A program made the position numbers and the translations under genes. 64,000 nt of DNA, taken from contig JABIKU010000034.1 of assembly GCA_018654845.1 (NCBI GenBank), positions 1 through 64,000 of the forward strand, in the 5' to 3' direction. Below, piece after piece: positions 1-8,556 of the stretch. Each line of letters begins with the position of its first letter. Positions within the stretch are counted from its first letter, which is position 1. This stretch comes from Methanobacteriota archaeon. Its GTDB lineage: Archaea; Thermoplasmatota; Poseidoniia; Poseidoniales; Thalassarchaeaceae. Under the pieces are notes generated by a model. It searched no databases and was not told the DNA's origin. It worked only from the letters and a program-made list of their open reading frames with translations.

Positions 1-16
1 GATGGTGAACATACTA

Positions 17-1435
17 TTATGACGATAAAAGAGATGAAAGCTCAATGCCCTCATTATTCTCTACCCAATCAAAATCGCAAGTGAAATGGCGAAGAAGACG
101 AGGTTGTTTTGTTATCTTCAAACCTCTCAGACTTTCCTTTCGCTCAACTACCGCCTTGAATGAATCAACAACATGTTGAAGGTGGCTTTCAGTATATGTT
201 CTTCTTGGAATGGCTAAACGAATTAATTCAAGCGGTGGTGTAACTAACTCTCCGGTTTCTGGTGAAATGAATGACAACATGACTGATCCTATCTCAACTG
301 CCCTCACGCCTCCTTCGAGGTAAAGTTCCACTGCGAGAGATTGTGCAGGGAATTCAGATTGAGGAATATGGTCTAGTAAAGAGCCTGCATCAACGTAAAC
401 TGCATGACCTCCAGGCGGTCCGAATACAGGCACTCCAATATCCTTCAAAGAGTCGAAAAGCCAAGCCACCTGAGAAGTCCGATATGATAGGTAATCATCT
501 TCAGTACCTTCCCTAAGACCTGTCGCCATTGCATCTAAATCTCTTCCTGCAAGGCCACCATATGTGGGGAAACCTTCGTGCATAATCAATTCATTACGTG
601 CATTTTCGTAAAGTTCCTTATCGTTCATCAATAACAATCCGCCAATATTGACAATTGCATCTTTCTTAGCACTGAATGTGGCACCATCAGCAAGTGAGAA
701 CATCTTACGTGCAATTTCACGCACACTCATGTGTGAGTATCCATCTTCTCTTTGTTGAATCAAGTAGGCATTCTCTGCAAATCTACAAGCATCGATGAAG
801 AGAGGTTTTGAAAACTCATCACATAGTTTTCTCAATCCTTCAAGATTTGCAAGTGAGACTGGTTGTCCACCACCTGCATTATTTGTTACTGTAATCATGC
901 AGAATGGTATCATATCAGTATTTTTTTCAAGAACTTGGCGAAGTGCATCTAAGTTTATATTGCCTTTGAATGGATGATCATAACTAGGGTTTTTACTATA
1001 ATCGTGTAATAGATTCTCCGGGATTCCTTCACGAGCCAATACATGAGCTGCTGTAGTATCGAAATGTGTGTTGTTAGGAATTAGGTTTCCGGGTTTGACT
1101 AACAAACTCATCAGAATTCCTTCCGATGCCCGCCCTTGGTGAGTTGGCAAGAAATGCTTGAAACCGAAAATCTCGTCTACAACTCGTTCAAGTCTGTCGA
1201 AGGAGCGAGAACCTGCATAACTCTCATCGCCTCGCATTAGTGAGGCCCACTGCTCACTACTCATGGCTCCAGTTCCTGAATCTGTTAGAAGATCAACCAT
1301 TACATCTTCCGCTTGGATTTTGAAAATATTGAAATTAGCCTCTTTCAATGCTACTTCTCTTTCTGCTCGATTGGTTATTCTCAAATTTTCAATCGACTTT
1401 ATTCTGAATGGTTCAAAGGGGTGTTTTCTAGTCAT
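17..1435 (-). CDS. tnaA: Tryptophanase (tryptophan indole-lyase)
   Basis: PLP-dependent beta-eliminating lyase, 472 residues, the normal length for the TnaA/tyrosine phenol-lyase family; it splits an aromatic amino acid into pyruvate, ammonia and indole or phenol in the cytosol. The start region (EPFRIKS), DLLTDSGT, FPTYGGLAGRD and the PLP-lysine stretch FSAKKD (about residues 254-259) are all present. Specificity residues point to tryptophan: Asp126 in HFDTT (Thr in tyrosine phenol-lyase), Ile382 in AVEIGS (Arg in tyrosine phenol-lyase) and His450 in LRHFT (Phe in tyrosine phenol-lyase). It is the last gene in this window of a minus-strand run, 9 bases after an SDR and downstream of the benzoyl-CoA genes. 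The family is certain; the tryptophan preference is inferred from these three positions. Confidence 0.93.
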   Translation of the reverse strand: MTRKHPFEPFRIKSIENLRITNRAEREVALKEANFNIFKIQAEDVMVDLLTDSGTGAMSSEQWASLMRGDESYAGSRSFDRLERVVDEIFGFKHFLPTHQGRASEGILMSLLVKPGNLIPNNTHFDTTAAHVLAREGIPENLLHDYSKNPSYDHPFKGNINLDALRQVLEKNTDMIPFCMITVTNNAGGGQPVSLANLEGLRKLCDEFSKPLFIDACRFAENAYLIQQREDGYSHMSVREIARKMFSLADGATFSAKKDAIVNIGGLLLMNDKELYENARNELIMHEGFPTYGGLAGRDLDAMATGLREGTEDDYLSYRTSQVAWLFDSLKDIGVPVFGPPGGHAVYVDAGSLLDHIPQSEFPAQSLAVELYLEGGVRAVEIGSVMLSFISPETGELVTPPLELIRLAIPRRTYTESHLQHVVDSFKAVVERKESLRGLKITKQPRLLRHFTCDFDWVENNEGIELSSLLSS

Positions 1436-1444
1436 GCTAATTCC

Positions 1445-2203
1445 TCATAGTAACTGTCCACCATCTACTGGAAGTACAACACCAGTAATGTGTTCCGACA
1501 TTTCGGAGGACAGGAAAAGTACAGCATCAGCAACATCGCTAACCTTAGTCAAACGCCCATCAAGAGTCTCGTTCTTAGCGTTCTGAATGATTTCTTTGGG
1601 TAAGCTATCAGTTAACTCAGTAAGTACCATACCCGGAGCTACAATATTGACTCTAGTGCCCCACTTTCCTAGATCTTTAGCAGCTGAACGGCCTAATCCG
1701 ATTAGTCCCGATTTAGAAGCAGAGTAGGCCGTCTGTGCGAACTTTCCCCTAATGCCGTTAATTGATGAAATTAGTACTACACTACGTGGTTTTGGATTTT
1801 TTCTAGCTTGTATTGCAAGTTGATTGAGGTAGTTGAATGCTCCCGACAAATTCACGGACAATACTTCGTCCCATTCTGACTTACTCGCCTTCCAGAGAAC
1901 TGAGTCTCTGACTATTCCAGCATTACAAACCAAAATATCGACACTCCCTAATTCTGACTCTACTGTACTAAAACACGTTGCTGCAATTTCTGAATCACTA
2001 ACATCTGCAGCAAGAGCGAGACTACGCCTTCCATGAACTTCTATTGTTTCACAGGCAATACTCGGCTCCATCTCATTTGGATGATATGTGAAGGCCACAT
2101 CAGCGCCAGCAGCAGCTAAGTGTTCGCATATTGTAAGACCAATACCACGACTACCCCCTGTAACTAGGGCGACTTTTCCTTCCAAATCTATAATATGAGT
2201 CAA
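1445..2203 (-). CDS. Short-chain dehydrogenase/reductase (FabG-like)
   Basis: Classical SDR of 252 residues. The NAD(P)-binding motif TGGSRGIG lies near residue 16, the NAG motif is in VCNAGI, and the catalytic Ser and YxxxK are in LISSING and YSASK. The family reduces or oxidises hydroxyacyl or ketoacyl thioesters. It sits 9 bases after the ring hydrolase gene and 9 bases before tnaA, so it is almost certainly cotranscribed with the benzoyl-CoA genes. A hydroxyacyl-CoA step of that pathway (for instance after ring opening) is a reasonable guess, but substrate cannot be read from the sequence and a general 3-oxoacyl-ACP/CoA reductase is possible. Some benzoate clusters of the Azoarcus type also contain an SDR. 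Confidence 0.85.
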   Translation of the reverse strand: MTHIIDLEGKVALVTGGSRGIGLTICEHLAAAGADVAFTYHPNEMEPSIACETIEVHGRRSLALAADVSDSEIAATCFSTVESELGSVDILVCNAGIVRDSVLWKASKSEWDEVLSVNLSGAFNYLNQLAIQARKNPKPRSVVLISSINGIRGKFAQTAYSASKSGLIGLGRSAAKDLGKWGTRVNIVAPGMVLTELTDSLPKEIIQNAKNETLDGRLTKVSDVADAVLFLSSEMSEHITGVVLPVDGGQLL

Positions 2204-2212
2204 TACATCACC

Positions 2213-3349
2213 TCAAGAATTGTTATCAGATGATTTGGGCATCCAAGATTCTACCAAATCTTGGCTCCAATTTTCACCACGTGCAATCGCTCGTCGAACC
2301 TCGATAAAATCAACCTCACGAGAAATTCGACTGCCATCCTCGCGGACTCCACCGCCAACATTGAACGCACGGAATCCAGCGGCGGCCTCAACTGCCATAT
2401 TCAGTGCCAACCACTCGCGATTCGATTCACGGTTGGCATCCCACCAATGCAACTTCTTCTTGCGCACACTGGTCAGAGTCTTGCGAGTGCAGCCAGGGAA
2501 TGTGTTTGCGAGTTTCCACGAAAGTGTCTCCACTGCAACATCTAAACCAGATAAATCGACTTTATTCGACTTCAAAATTTTCAATCCGGCCTTCTTCGCT
2601 TCACCAGTCAAGAAATCACCGTAAACAATCTGTCCAGAGGTTGCATCAACCCAGTCATAGCGCACCAATGGATTAGGAATCCAAGTTCCTTCATTATCCT
2701 TCAAAACAGGAACAATTTCGTTTACTAATCCAAGATGAAGGGACTTGTGAGCACTCCACTGCTCACACAATACACATGATTCAACAGAACGGGCGAAACC
2801 GACGTAGAGATCGAGAAAATCGGTTGAGCCACCATCGGGAGCGGAACCATGTTTCGGACCGGCTTGGCCGTAGCGAGCGAGGTCACTAGAAACTGTGAAA
2901 TCACATGCAAGACCCATTTCTTGTCCTCCAGCGATTCGCATTCCATTAACGCGATTTATCACTGGTTTCTCATTCTCTAAAATCAGTGAAATCATCCGGT
3001 TGAACACACCCATGTAAGAGCGGTATTCCTGAGGTCGCCATGAGTAATCATTCTCGTATTCGACTGTATTTCCTCCAGTACAAAACGCCTTGTCATCGAC
3101 TGCAGTTAGTACAACACAATTGACATCGGCTCGCGTTGAAGCCCAATCAAGGGCAAGGCAAAGCTCGCGTAGACTCGCGGTCGTATAGGAATTGTATTGT
3201 TTTGGATTGTTGAGCCAAATCCATGCATCGAATATGTCATCCACCACCGAGCCATCTGGCTTCTTAAGAGGTTTCAATTCAACTTTGAGATACTTGAAAT
3301 CAGCGTTTTCTGCTAGGCTATGTCGGTTTGTCCACATTTCTTCACTCAT
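2213..3349 (-). CDS. oah: 6-oxocyclohex-1-ene-1-carbonyl-CoA hydrolase (ring opening)
   Basis: Crotonase-superfamily hydrolase, 378 residues, the length of the BamA/Oah/BzdY family. It adds water twice to 6-oxocyclohex-1-enecarbonyl-CoA and opens the ring to 3-hydroxypimelyl-CoA. Family-diagnostic stretches are clear: FCTGGNTVEYEND, RPQEYRSYMGVFN, NRVNGMRIAGGQEMGLACDF and YGQAGPKHGSAP. These are the segments commonly used to detect this gene as a marker of anaerobic aromatic degradation. The start is preceded by GGAAGTGA. The gene follows the 6-hydroxy-dehydrogenase by 27 bases and precedes an SDR by 9. Nothing looks truncated. Confidence 0.93.
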   Translation of the reverse strand: MSEEMWTNRHSLAENADFKYLKVELKPLKKPDGSVVDDIFDAWIWLNNPKQYNSYTTASLRELCLALDWASTRADVNCVVLTAVDDKAFCTGGNTVEYENDYSWRPQEYRSYMGVFNRMISLILENEKPVINRVNGMRIAGGQEMGLACDFTVSSDLARYGQAGPKHGSAPDGGSTDFLDLYVGFARSVESCVLCEQWSAHKSLHLGLVNEIVPVLKDNEGTWIPNPLVRYDWVDATSGQIVYGDFLTGEAKKAGLKILKSNKVDLSGLDVAVETLSWKLANTFPGCTRKTLTSVRKKKLHWWDANRESNREWLALNMAVEAAAGFRAFNVGGGVREDGSRISREVDFIEVRRAIARGENWSQDLVESWMPKSSDNNS

Positions 3350-3376
3350 TATTTCACTTCCATTTTCGATAATCTT

Positions 3377-4456
3377 TCAGCTAGGAACCAATATGATTCG
3401 CTTCGAAGAACCGCCGCAGTGTGCCGTTTCGAAGACTTCGTTTATTTCATTCAATGGCCTTTTCTCTGTTGTTCCTTCCAAGTTGACAGCCCCTCGGATT
3501 ACTTCTTTGAGAAGAGCAGGATAGAGTTCTGGTTGACATCCCCAATTACCGAATGCCTTGGCATCATGTGCCATCAAATTCGACAAACGAATAGTTACCT
3601 TTTCCATCGTGAATCCAACGACTGCGAGAGTCCCTGACGGACCTAGCATCTCGAATGCGAGGGTTTGTCCTGCTGGGTGGCCGCTGCATTCGAATATTTT
3701 CCAACCTGCTCGTGGCCAACTATTCTGTTTGGCTAATTCTTTGAGTTGCCCACGAATATCTCGATTGCTCAAATCTGAGCTATCGATGAGATTTTCAAAT
3801 CCAATATCCGCGAGTGCCTGTAATCGGGCAGGATTAACATCGATTCCGATAACATTCGCACCTAAAGAGTGAGCGAGTTGGGCAGAATAACCGCCGACTC
3901 CACCGCAGCCGATAATGATGCAAATATCTCCGGCAGCGACCTCAGCTCGCTGCAGAGATTGCCATGGCGTGCTGATAGCATCGGCGACGACTGAAAGTAA
4001 AGCAAGATCGCCAGAATATGATTCAGGAACAGGAACCATCCATCGAGAAGGAACACGAATATGACTGGCAAACCCTCCATCAACATCATTGCCAGGCATG
4101 ATTTGAGACCTGCATACATTACTTCGTCCAGACGAACAGTCAACGCATTCTCCGCAGGGAAGAACCGCTGGAATGACAACATTTTGACCAAGCATTGCAC
4201 TCGAATCAGCACCAGCAGCGACCACTGTTCCTGAAATCTCATGACCGAGAATCAATGGGAGAGGTTTCTTCGTCCTTACACCATCATAATGGAACCCGAG
4301 ATCAGTATGACAAACACCACATCCAGCAACCTCGACAACAACTTCATCTCCAGCCAATTCAGAAGTGTCAATTTGCCATTCACAATGAACCAATGGCTTA
4401 CCGACTGCAACACAATGCCATCCATGCGCTTGAATGAATTCAGTTTCAGATGGCAT
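3377..4456 (-). CDS. had: 6-hydroxycyclohex-1-ene-1-carbonyl-CoA dehydrogenase (Zn-alcohol dehydrogenase family)
   Basis: Medium-chain zinc alcohol dehydrogenase, about 359 residues, assigned to the Had/BzdX/BamQ step that oxidises 6-hydroxycyclohex-1-enecarbonyl-CoA to the 6-oxo compound with NAD. Catalytic zinc ligands are visible in CGVCHTD and GHEISG, structural zinc cysteines in PCGECVDCSSGRSNVC, and the Rossmann motif in IGCGGVGGYSAQ. The ATG at 4456 is chosen because GGAGGT lies 7-12 bases upstream; a longer reading frame begins five codons earlier with GTG. It overlaps the end of the dienoyl-CoA hydratase gene by 11 bases. The functional call rests on family plus its place between hydratase and ring hydrolase. 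Confidence 0.9.
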   Translation of the reverse strand: MPSETEFIQAHGWHCVAVGKPLVHCEWQIDTSELAGDEVVVEVAGCGVCHTDLGFHYDGVRTKKPLPLILGHEISGTVVAAGADSSAMLGQNVVIPAVLPCGECVDCSSGRSNVCRSQIMPGNDVDGGFASHIRVPSRWMVPVPESYSGDLALLSVVADAISTPWQSLQRAEVAAGDICIIIGCGGVGGYSAQLAHSLGANVIGIDVNPARLQALADIGFENLIDSSDLSNRDIRGQLKELAKQNSWPRAGWKIFECSGHPAGQTLAFEMLGPSGTLAVVGFTMEKVTIRLSNLMAHDAKAFGNWGCQPELYPALLKEVIRGAVNLEGTTEKRPLNEINEVFETAHCGGSSKRIILVPS

Positions 4457-5246
4457 CAAGATTACCTCCACTGTTCAAAATTCGAGTAGGTTGCCAATCG
4501 GCAGATCGTTTTTCGAGGAATGCCGTTAATCCTTCCAAATAATCTGGATGATCGAGAAGGTCAGCGAGGAATAACTGACCCATCTTGGAATATCCAGGGT
4601 CTACCAATAATCGATTCAATTCACGCATATGAAGCAAAGCAAGAGAAACAACAGAAGGTGAATTTTTTAGTATTGGAGCGAGCAAAGATTCTGCTGTTGA
4701 GCGAAGTTCATCTTGTGGCACGATTATTGCTATTAAACCAGATGATTGAGCCTCATCAGCTTTCATCAACCTGCCACTAAGAATCATCTCTTTTGCCGCT
4801 TGAATTCCTATCAAACTCGGCAATTGTAGCATCGCAAAAGGTGGATAAGATCCAACGGTTATTTCTGGAATCCCGATCCGCAAATTATCTGCTCCGATAA
4901 CGAAATCACAGCCCAAAGCAATCTCAGCTCCACCACCTAAACACAAGCCCTGAGCCATTGCAACCGTCACCAAAGGAGTGGTGTGCAATCGCTCAAGTGT
5001 TGTTGCCATTTTCGATATCATTTCTGGCGCTGCGGCTGGCAAATGTTCCTCGATTGAAGCGCCCGCACTAAACGATTTACCAGCACCTGACAAAACCAAA
5101 GCACGGATTGATGAAGTGTTTTCGAGTGAATCTATCGCTTCGATGAAAGCACTCAAAGTCGCGTCATCGACGATATTCAATGGAGGATTGTCAATCTCGA
5201 CATAAGCAATCGATTCGACAACTTCAATGTGGACTAATTCACTCAT
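4446..5246 (-). CDS. dch: Cyclohexa-1,5-diene-1-carbonyl-CoA hydratase (dienoyl-CoA hydratase)
   Basis: Enoyl-CoA hydratase/isomerase family protein of 266 residues. The family hydrates the conjugated diene made by class I benzoyl-CoA reductase to 6-hydroxycyclohex-1-enecarbonyl-CoA. Crotonase features are visible: NPPLNIVD near the start, the oxyanion-hole strand FSAGASIEEHLP, GLCLGGGAEIALGCDFV, and IPEITVGSYPP. The A-S-I-E-E-H and GSYPPF-like segments resemble Dch/BzdW/BamR proteins rather than beta-oxidation hydratases. I chose the ATG at 5246 because GGAGG sits 8-12 bases upstream; a GTG ten codons earlier lacks such a site. It lies between the small CxxC gene and had. Confidence 0.88.
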   Translation of the reverse strand: MSELVHIEVVESIAYVEIDNPPLNIVDDATLSAFIEAIDSLENTSSIRALVLSGAGKSFSAGASIEEHLPAAAPEMISKMATTLERLHTTPLVTVAMAQGLCLGGGAEIALGCDFVIGADNLRIGIPEITVGSYPPFAMLQLPSLIGIQAAKEMILSGRLMKADEAQSSGLIAIIVPQDELRSTAESLLAPILKNSPSVVSLALLHMRELNRLLVDPGYSKMGQLFLADLLDHPDYLEGLTAFLEKRSADWQPTRILNSGGNLDAI

Positions 5247-5324
5247 TTGCAAACCTCCGCACTTCTGCGTAATCACCTAAGGACTCTATTTCGATTCCGA
5301 ACATATCCGGGTCGTCCTCACTAC

Positions 5325-5570
5325 TTATTTCCGGATACGAGTCCAAATCGTGTAAGATTCAGCGGTTGGAATCGTTAAACAAGTTCGACAGTTTTCAGGT
5401 AATTCAGGGAATTCACTTGCAGATTCAATCAACTTGACCTCTTTGCCAAGCGAGCGGTATAATTGTTCTAATTCGCTCAACCGCTCACCTGAAGCAACAA
5501 ATTGTCGCACCCATCCATCAGACTCTAAGTGGAGTGGCGCATCTTCTGAATTATGTTGTGGGAGTTCCAT
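5325..5570 (-). CDS. Small CxxC protein of the benzoyl-CoA operon, unknown function
   Basis: An 81-residue acidic protein that I cannot assign. It has a single CxxC (ENCRTC) near residue 60 followed by a short tail with a WTRIRK ending. The start has a good ribosome site, GAGGAATTAAA before the ATG. It is placed between bzdQ and dch with short gaps (33 and 78 bases), inside a tightly packed operon, which supports it as a real gene. No signal peptide or membrane segment is seen. With only two cysteines it is not a ferredoxin. A metal-binding or subunit-assembly role is possible but unsupported. Confidence 0.75.
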   Translation of the reverse strand: MELPQHNSEDAPLHLESDGWVRQFVASGERLSELEQLYRSLGKEVKLIESASEFPELPENCRTCLTIPTAESYTIWTRIRK

Positions 5571-5603
5571 TTTAATTCCTCAGATATCAAACAATTTGCA
5601 ATA

Positions 5604-6455
5604 TTATGCTTCTATTATTTCAGCAGATTCTGCTTCAATTTTTCCAAATCTTTGTTGAGCCAGAGTAGCAGCTCCAATCGCACCAACATATTGCACCAAA
5701 TCACCTTCAGGAACATTCACTCCTTCACCGAGTTCGGCAGTCAAAGCCTTAACCATCGTTGGAAATCTCATAATTCCACCAATCAATGTGTATTCTGGCT
5801 CCATCTTGATTCGACGCATCAATTGTAGTGAACGTCCGACAAGTGAATTCATCGCACCGTGCATGATGTCAGCTGGAGCTGAACCAATTGAGAGTTGATT
5901 AATGACTTCGGATTCAGCGAAAACTGCACAAACGCCAGAAATTTCTACATCTTCAGTCGAGGAGGAGGCGAGTTCGCCGATCTCTTCGGTTCCATAATTC
6001 ATGTATCGAGCAGTCTTTTCGAGGAAGGCACCGGTTCCGGCAGCACATTTATCGTTCAATCGGAAAGATCTCACTTTGATTGCATCATCCAATTTTGTCG
6101 CCTTCATCGTCTGGCCACCGATATCGAGGACTGTACGAGTGTTAGGGAAGAACCAGTGAGCCCCACGGGCAGCTGCGGTTAGAGCTGTGACTGTGATATC
6201 GCGGAATTCAACCTGATGCCGACCATAACCAGTTGAGATGACATATCCTACTTTTTCTGCATCGATTTCTGCATCTGCCAGCGCACCATCGAAAGATTTC
6301 TGCGCTGCAACATCGAGTTTGAATCCAGTATTGCACATTGAGCGTCCGACGATATCGCCCTCTGAATTGAGAATCACTGCTTTGGTATAAGTCGAGCCAA
6401 CATCGAGTCCGCCTACGTATGTGCAAGGCTTGTCGCCACATCCACAATCGCTCAT
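5604..6455 (-). CDS. bzdQ: Benzoyl-CoA reductase activator subunit, BzdQ/BcrD-like ATPase
   Basis: ASKHA-fold ATPase of the BcrAD/BadFG/HgdC family, 283 residues. These subunits form a dimer holding one [4Fe-4S] cluster and use ATP to push low-potential electrons to the catalytic subunits. Seen: the phosphate-binding DVGSTYTKA near residue 19, the second phosphate motif DIGGQTMK, the cluster cysteine in NDKCAAGTG, and the second cysteine in CAVFAESE. The extreme N-terminus carries four extra cysteines ([10 protein letters not shown]), unusual compared with the partner. In the second phosphate motif the usual Asp (GGQD) is Thr. It overlaps bzdP by four bases. Both activators are short (265 and 283), as in Azoarcus-type (Bzd) enzymes. 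Confidence 0.9.
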   Translation of the reverse strand: MSDCGCGDKPCTYVGGLDVGSTYTKAVILNSEGDIVGRSMCNTGFKLDVAAQKSFDGALADAEIDAEKVGYVISTGYGRHQVEFRDITVTALTAAARGAHWFFPNTRTVLDIGGQTMKATKLDDAIKVRSFRLNDKCAAGTGAFLEKTARYMNYGTEEIGELASSSTEDVEISGVCAVFAESEVINQLSIGSAPADIMHGAMNSLVGRSLQLMRRIKMEPEYTLIGGIMRFPTMVKALTAELGEGVNVPEGDLVQYVGAIGAATLAQQRFGKIEAESAEIIEA

Positions 6456-7249
6456 GTAGACACCTCCGCAACAGCAACTCTGTCCATAGCATAGAGAGCG
6501 GCACCAAGTGCACCCATGTAGTGAGAATCATCACTGACATTCATCTTCAGACCCATATTTTTGTTGAGAACTTCGACCATTCCGAGATTCTTGGCAACTC
6601 CACCAGTGAAACTGACTTCTTCATTGATTCCAACTCGGCGAAGAAGTCCAATCGAGCGGGAACTGATCGATTGATGAACACCCATCAAGATATCTTCAAT
6701 CTTCTTTCCTTTGCCGAGCCATGAGAGAATCTCAGTTTCGGCGAAGACAGTACAAGTCGTACTGATTCGAACTGGGCGGGTCGCTCGCAGAGCGGTTGGA
6801 CCCAAGTCGGAAAGAGGGATATCGAGTGCAGCTGAGGCTGCACCAAGGAATCGGCCTGTTCCGGCTGCACACTTGTCATTCATACAGAAATCGACAATTT
6901 CTCCTGTATCACTAACAGCGATGGCTTTGGTATCTTGACCACCCATGTCAATAACTGTTCTAGTTCCAGGAAACATATGTACTGCGCCACGACCGTGGCA
7001 AGAAATTTCGGTGACTTGGTCGTCTCCAAAAGTTACTCGGTAACGCCCATAACCAGTGCCGATGACGTATTTTACAGCATCACTTTTGACACCAGATTCT
7101 GCTAATGCATTATCGAATGCAGTCTGTGCTGCGACCATCACATCAGCCCCAGTATCATTTAATGCACGACCGACAATCTTTCGATTCTCATCGATAATCA
7201 CCGCTTTCGTTTGAGTCGAGCCAACATCTACGCCAGAGGTGTAAATCAT
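6452..7249 (-). CDS. bzdP: Benzoyl-CoA reductase activator subunit, BzdP/BcrA-like ATPase
   Basis: Second ASKHA ATPase of the reductase, 265 residues. Motifs: DVGSTQTKA near residue 8, [10 protein letters not shown] (intact Asp), NDKCAAGTG and CTVFAETE, which supply the two cysteines for the [4Fe-4S] cluster shared at the dimer interface. It pairs with the neighbouring bzdQ product to form the electron-activating module. Its start overlaps the stop of bzdO (ATGA) and its end overlaps bzdQ, so the three are translationally coupled. The symbol follows gene order N-O-P-Q and size; a 2-hydroxyacyl-CoA dehydratase activator would be one gene, not two different ones, which argues for a benzoyl-CoA reductase. 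Confidence 0.9.
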   Translation of the reverse strand: MIYTSGVDVGSTQTKAVIIDENRKIVGRALNDTGADVMVAAQTAFDNALAESGVKSDAVKYVIGTGYGRYRVTFGDDQVTEISCHGRGAVHMFPGTRTVIDMGGQDTKAIAVSDTGEIVDFCMNDKCAAGTGRFLGAASAALDIPLSDLGPTALRATRPVRISTTCTVFAETEILSWLGKGKKIEDILMGVHQSISSRSIGLLRRVGINEEVSFTGGVAKNLGMVEVLNKNMGLKMNVSDDSHYMGALGAALYAMDRVAVAEVST

Positions 7250-8547
7250 TGAGCCGCCTCCTGTAATCGAGAGGCTTTTCGCATCTCAATGCCCTCGAAG
7301 AAAGCATCGATGCGATTCTTCATCTGAGCAACAGAAACAACACGCTTATCCATCATATCCGACTCAATAAACAAGCTCGGTAAATCAGTGGCTTCCATCA
7401 AAGCTCGACGATTATCGGCGAGCCCTGTCGAAGAAGTTCGGCAACTCTTGATCGGATGATAGACAACTCCCTCGATTCCGAATTCTTCCATATTGTCGAA
7501 GATGATTTGTTCAGGATGGAACATAGAATCCATCGCATCTCGAACATGAATCAAAGTCACTTCAGCGAGCGAATCTAGAGGATTGTCCAAATCATATTGG
7601 AATCCGAGATTATTACCACCGGAAGCGAACCATAGATAGGTCGATGTCACGAAAACTCCGCCCCAATCTGTGAATAAATTATTGAATTCACGGAAGATTG
7701 GATAGCATGGAACTCCAATGAATGCCAAACGATGTTTTTGCTCCCCATCCACACCGATTCCATTTTCGTGCATCCAGCGCTTCTCCTCGAGTAATCGCTC
7801 GAAGTATTCAGCACCGTCTTGTGTGCCGCGCATGATGTTATTCACACCCAAATAAGCGGTCCCATCGGTAAGCGCATTGAAGACCACTGGCGAAGCCTTG
7901 TTTAATTCTAGAATTTTCTTCCAAGCCGCCGACATTCGGTTTGAATACGCAAGAGTCTCTCGCAATTTATCCATGTCAAATTTTGTCCCAGTGACTTCTT
8001 CACAAGTTGTAATCAATTCATCAATTTGAGCGCGCACATATCGCTTTTCGCGCTCAAATTGTTCATCACCAGGCCACGACTGTGTGCCCATTTCTCGAGT
8101 GCCCGGCACATCGATAGTAAACAGTGGAGTCTCAAACATCCGTTCCCAGATTTCACCCCACTTGAGGTAAGTATTGCAAGCATTAGTCAGCAAAGCCAAT
8201 CCTGGTTCAGGTAGTTTGCCCATCGGGTGTTGACCACCACGGTTTTGCACAGCATAATCTGCCTTGACATACCCGCAGATATCCGGTGAATAACCGTGGT
8301 CCTCCGCCTCATTTAGTAAGTCTGCAGACTCATGTCGAATCGCAGTATTCAACGAAGTGATTTCTGGAAAAACAATTGGCAAATCGAAAGTGTTCAAAAT
8401 TTCAGTCAGGCTTCCCATAACAAAAACATAAGCACCTTTCTTTCCTTCATTCGCTGCTTGATCCAAATTGTCGAACCACTTTCGAAAAAGCATCGATCCT
8501 TCCTTATTTCCTCTTCTCCATAATTCATGATTTTCTACATTTTCCAT
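7246..8547 (-). CDS. bzdO: Benzoyl-CoA reductase catalytic subunit, BzdO/BcrB-like
   Basis: Large catalytic subunit of class I (ATP-dependent) benzoyl-CoA reductase, 433 residues, in the HgdB/BcrB fold family. With BzdN it binds benzoyl-CoA and a [4Fe-4S] cluster and performs two-electron dearomatisation to cyclohexa-1,5-diene-1-carbonyl-CoA. Likely cluster or structural cysteines lie in [27 protein letters not shown] and PIKSCRTSS. The start at 8547 is preceded by GGTGAGAAA. It follows bzdN by 9 bases and overlaps bzdP. Related 2-hydroxyglutaryl-CoA dehydratase subunits share the fold; the neighbouring dch-had-oah set decides for benzoyl-CoA. Confidence 0.9.
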   Translation of the reverse strand: MENVENHELWRRGNKEGSMLFRKWFDNLDQAANEGKKGAYVFVMGSLTEILNTFDLPIVFPEITSLNTAIRHESADLLNEAEDHGYSPDICGYVKADYAVQNRGGQHPMGKLPEPGLALLTNACNTYLKWGEIWERMFETPLFTIDVPGTREMGTQSWPGDEQFEREKRYVRAQIDELITTCEEVTGTKFDMDKLRETLAYSNRMSAAWKKILELNKASPVVFNALTDGTAYLGVNNIMRGTQDGAEYFERLLEEKRWMHENGIGVDGEQKHRLAFIGVPCYPIFREFNNLFTDWGGVFVTSTYLWFASGGNNLGFQYDLDNPLDSLAEVTLIHVRDAMDSMFHPEQIIFDNMEEFGIEGVVYHPIKSCRTSSTGLADNRRALMEATDLPSLFIESDMMDKRVVSVAQMKNRIDAFFEGIEMRKASRLQEAAQ

Positions 8548-8556
8548 TTTCTCACC

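Noticed and set aside
17-1435. Tyrosine phenol-lyase as the identity of the PLP lyase
   Set aside because: The three discriminating positions carry the tryptophanase residues (Asp, Ile, His) rather than Thr, Arg and Phe.
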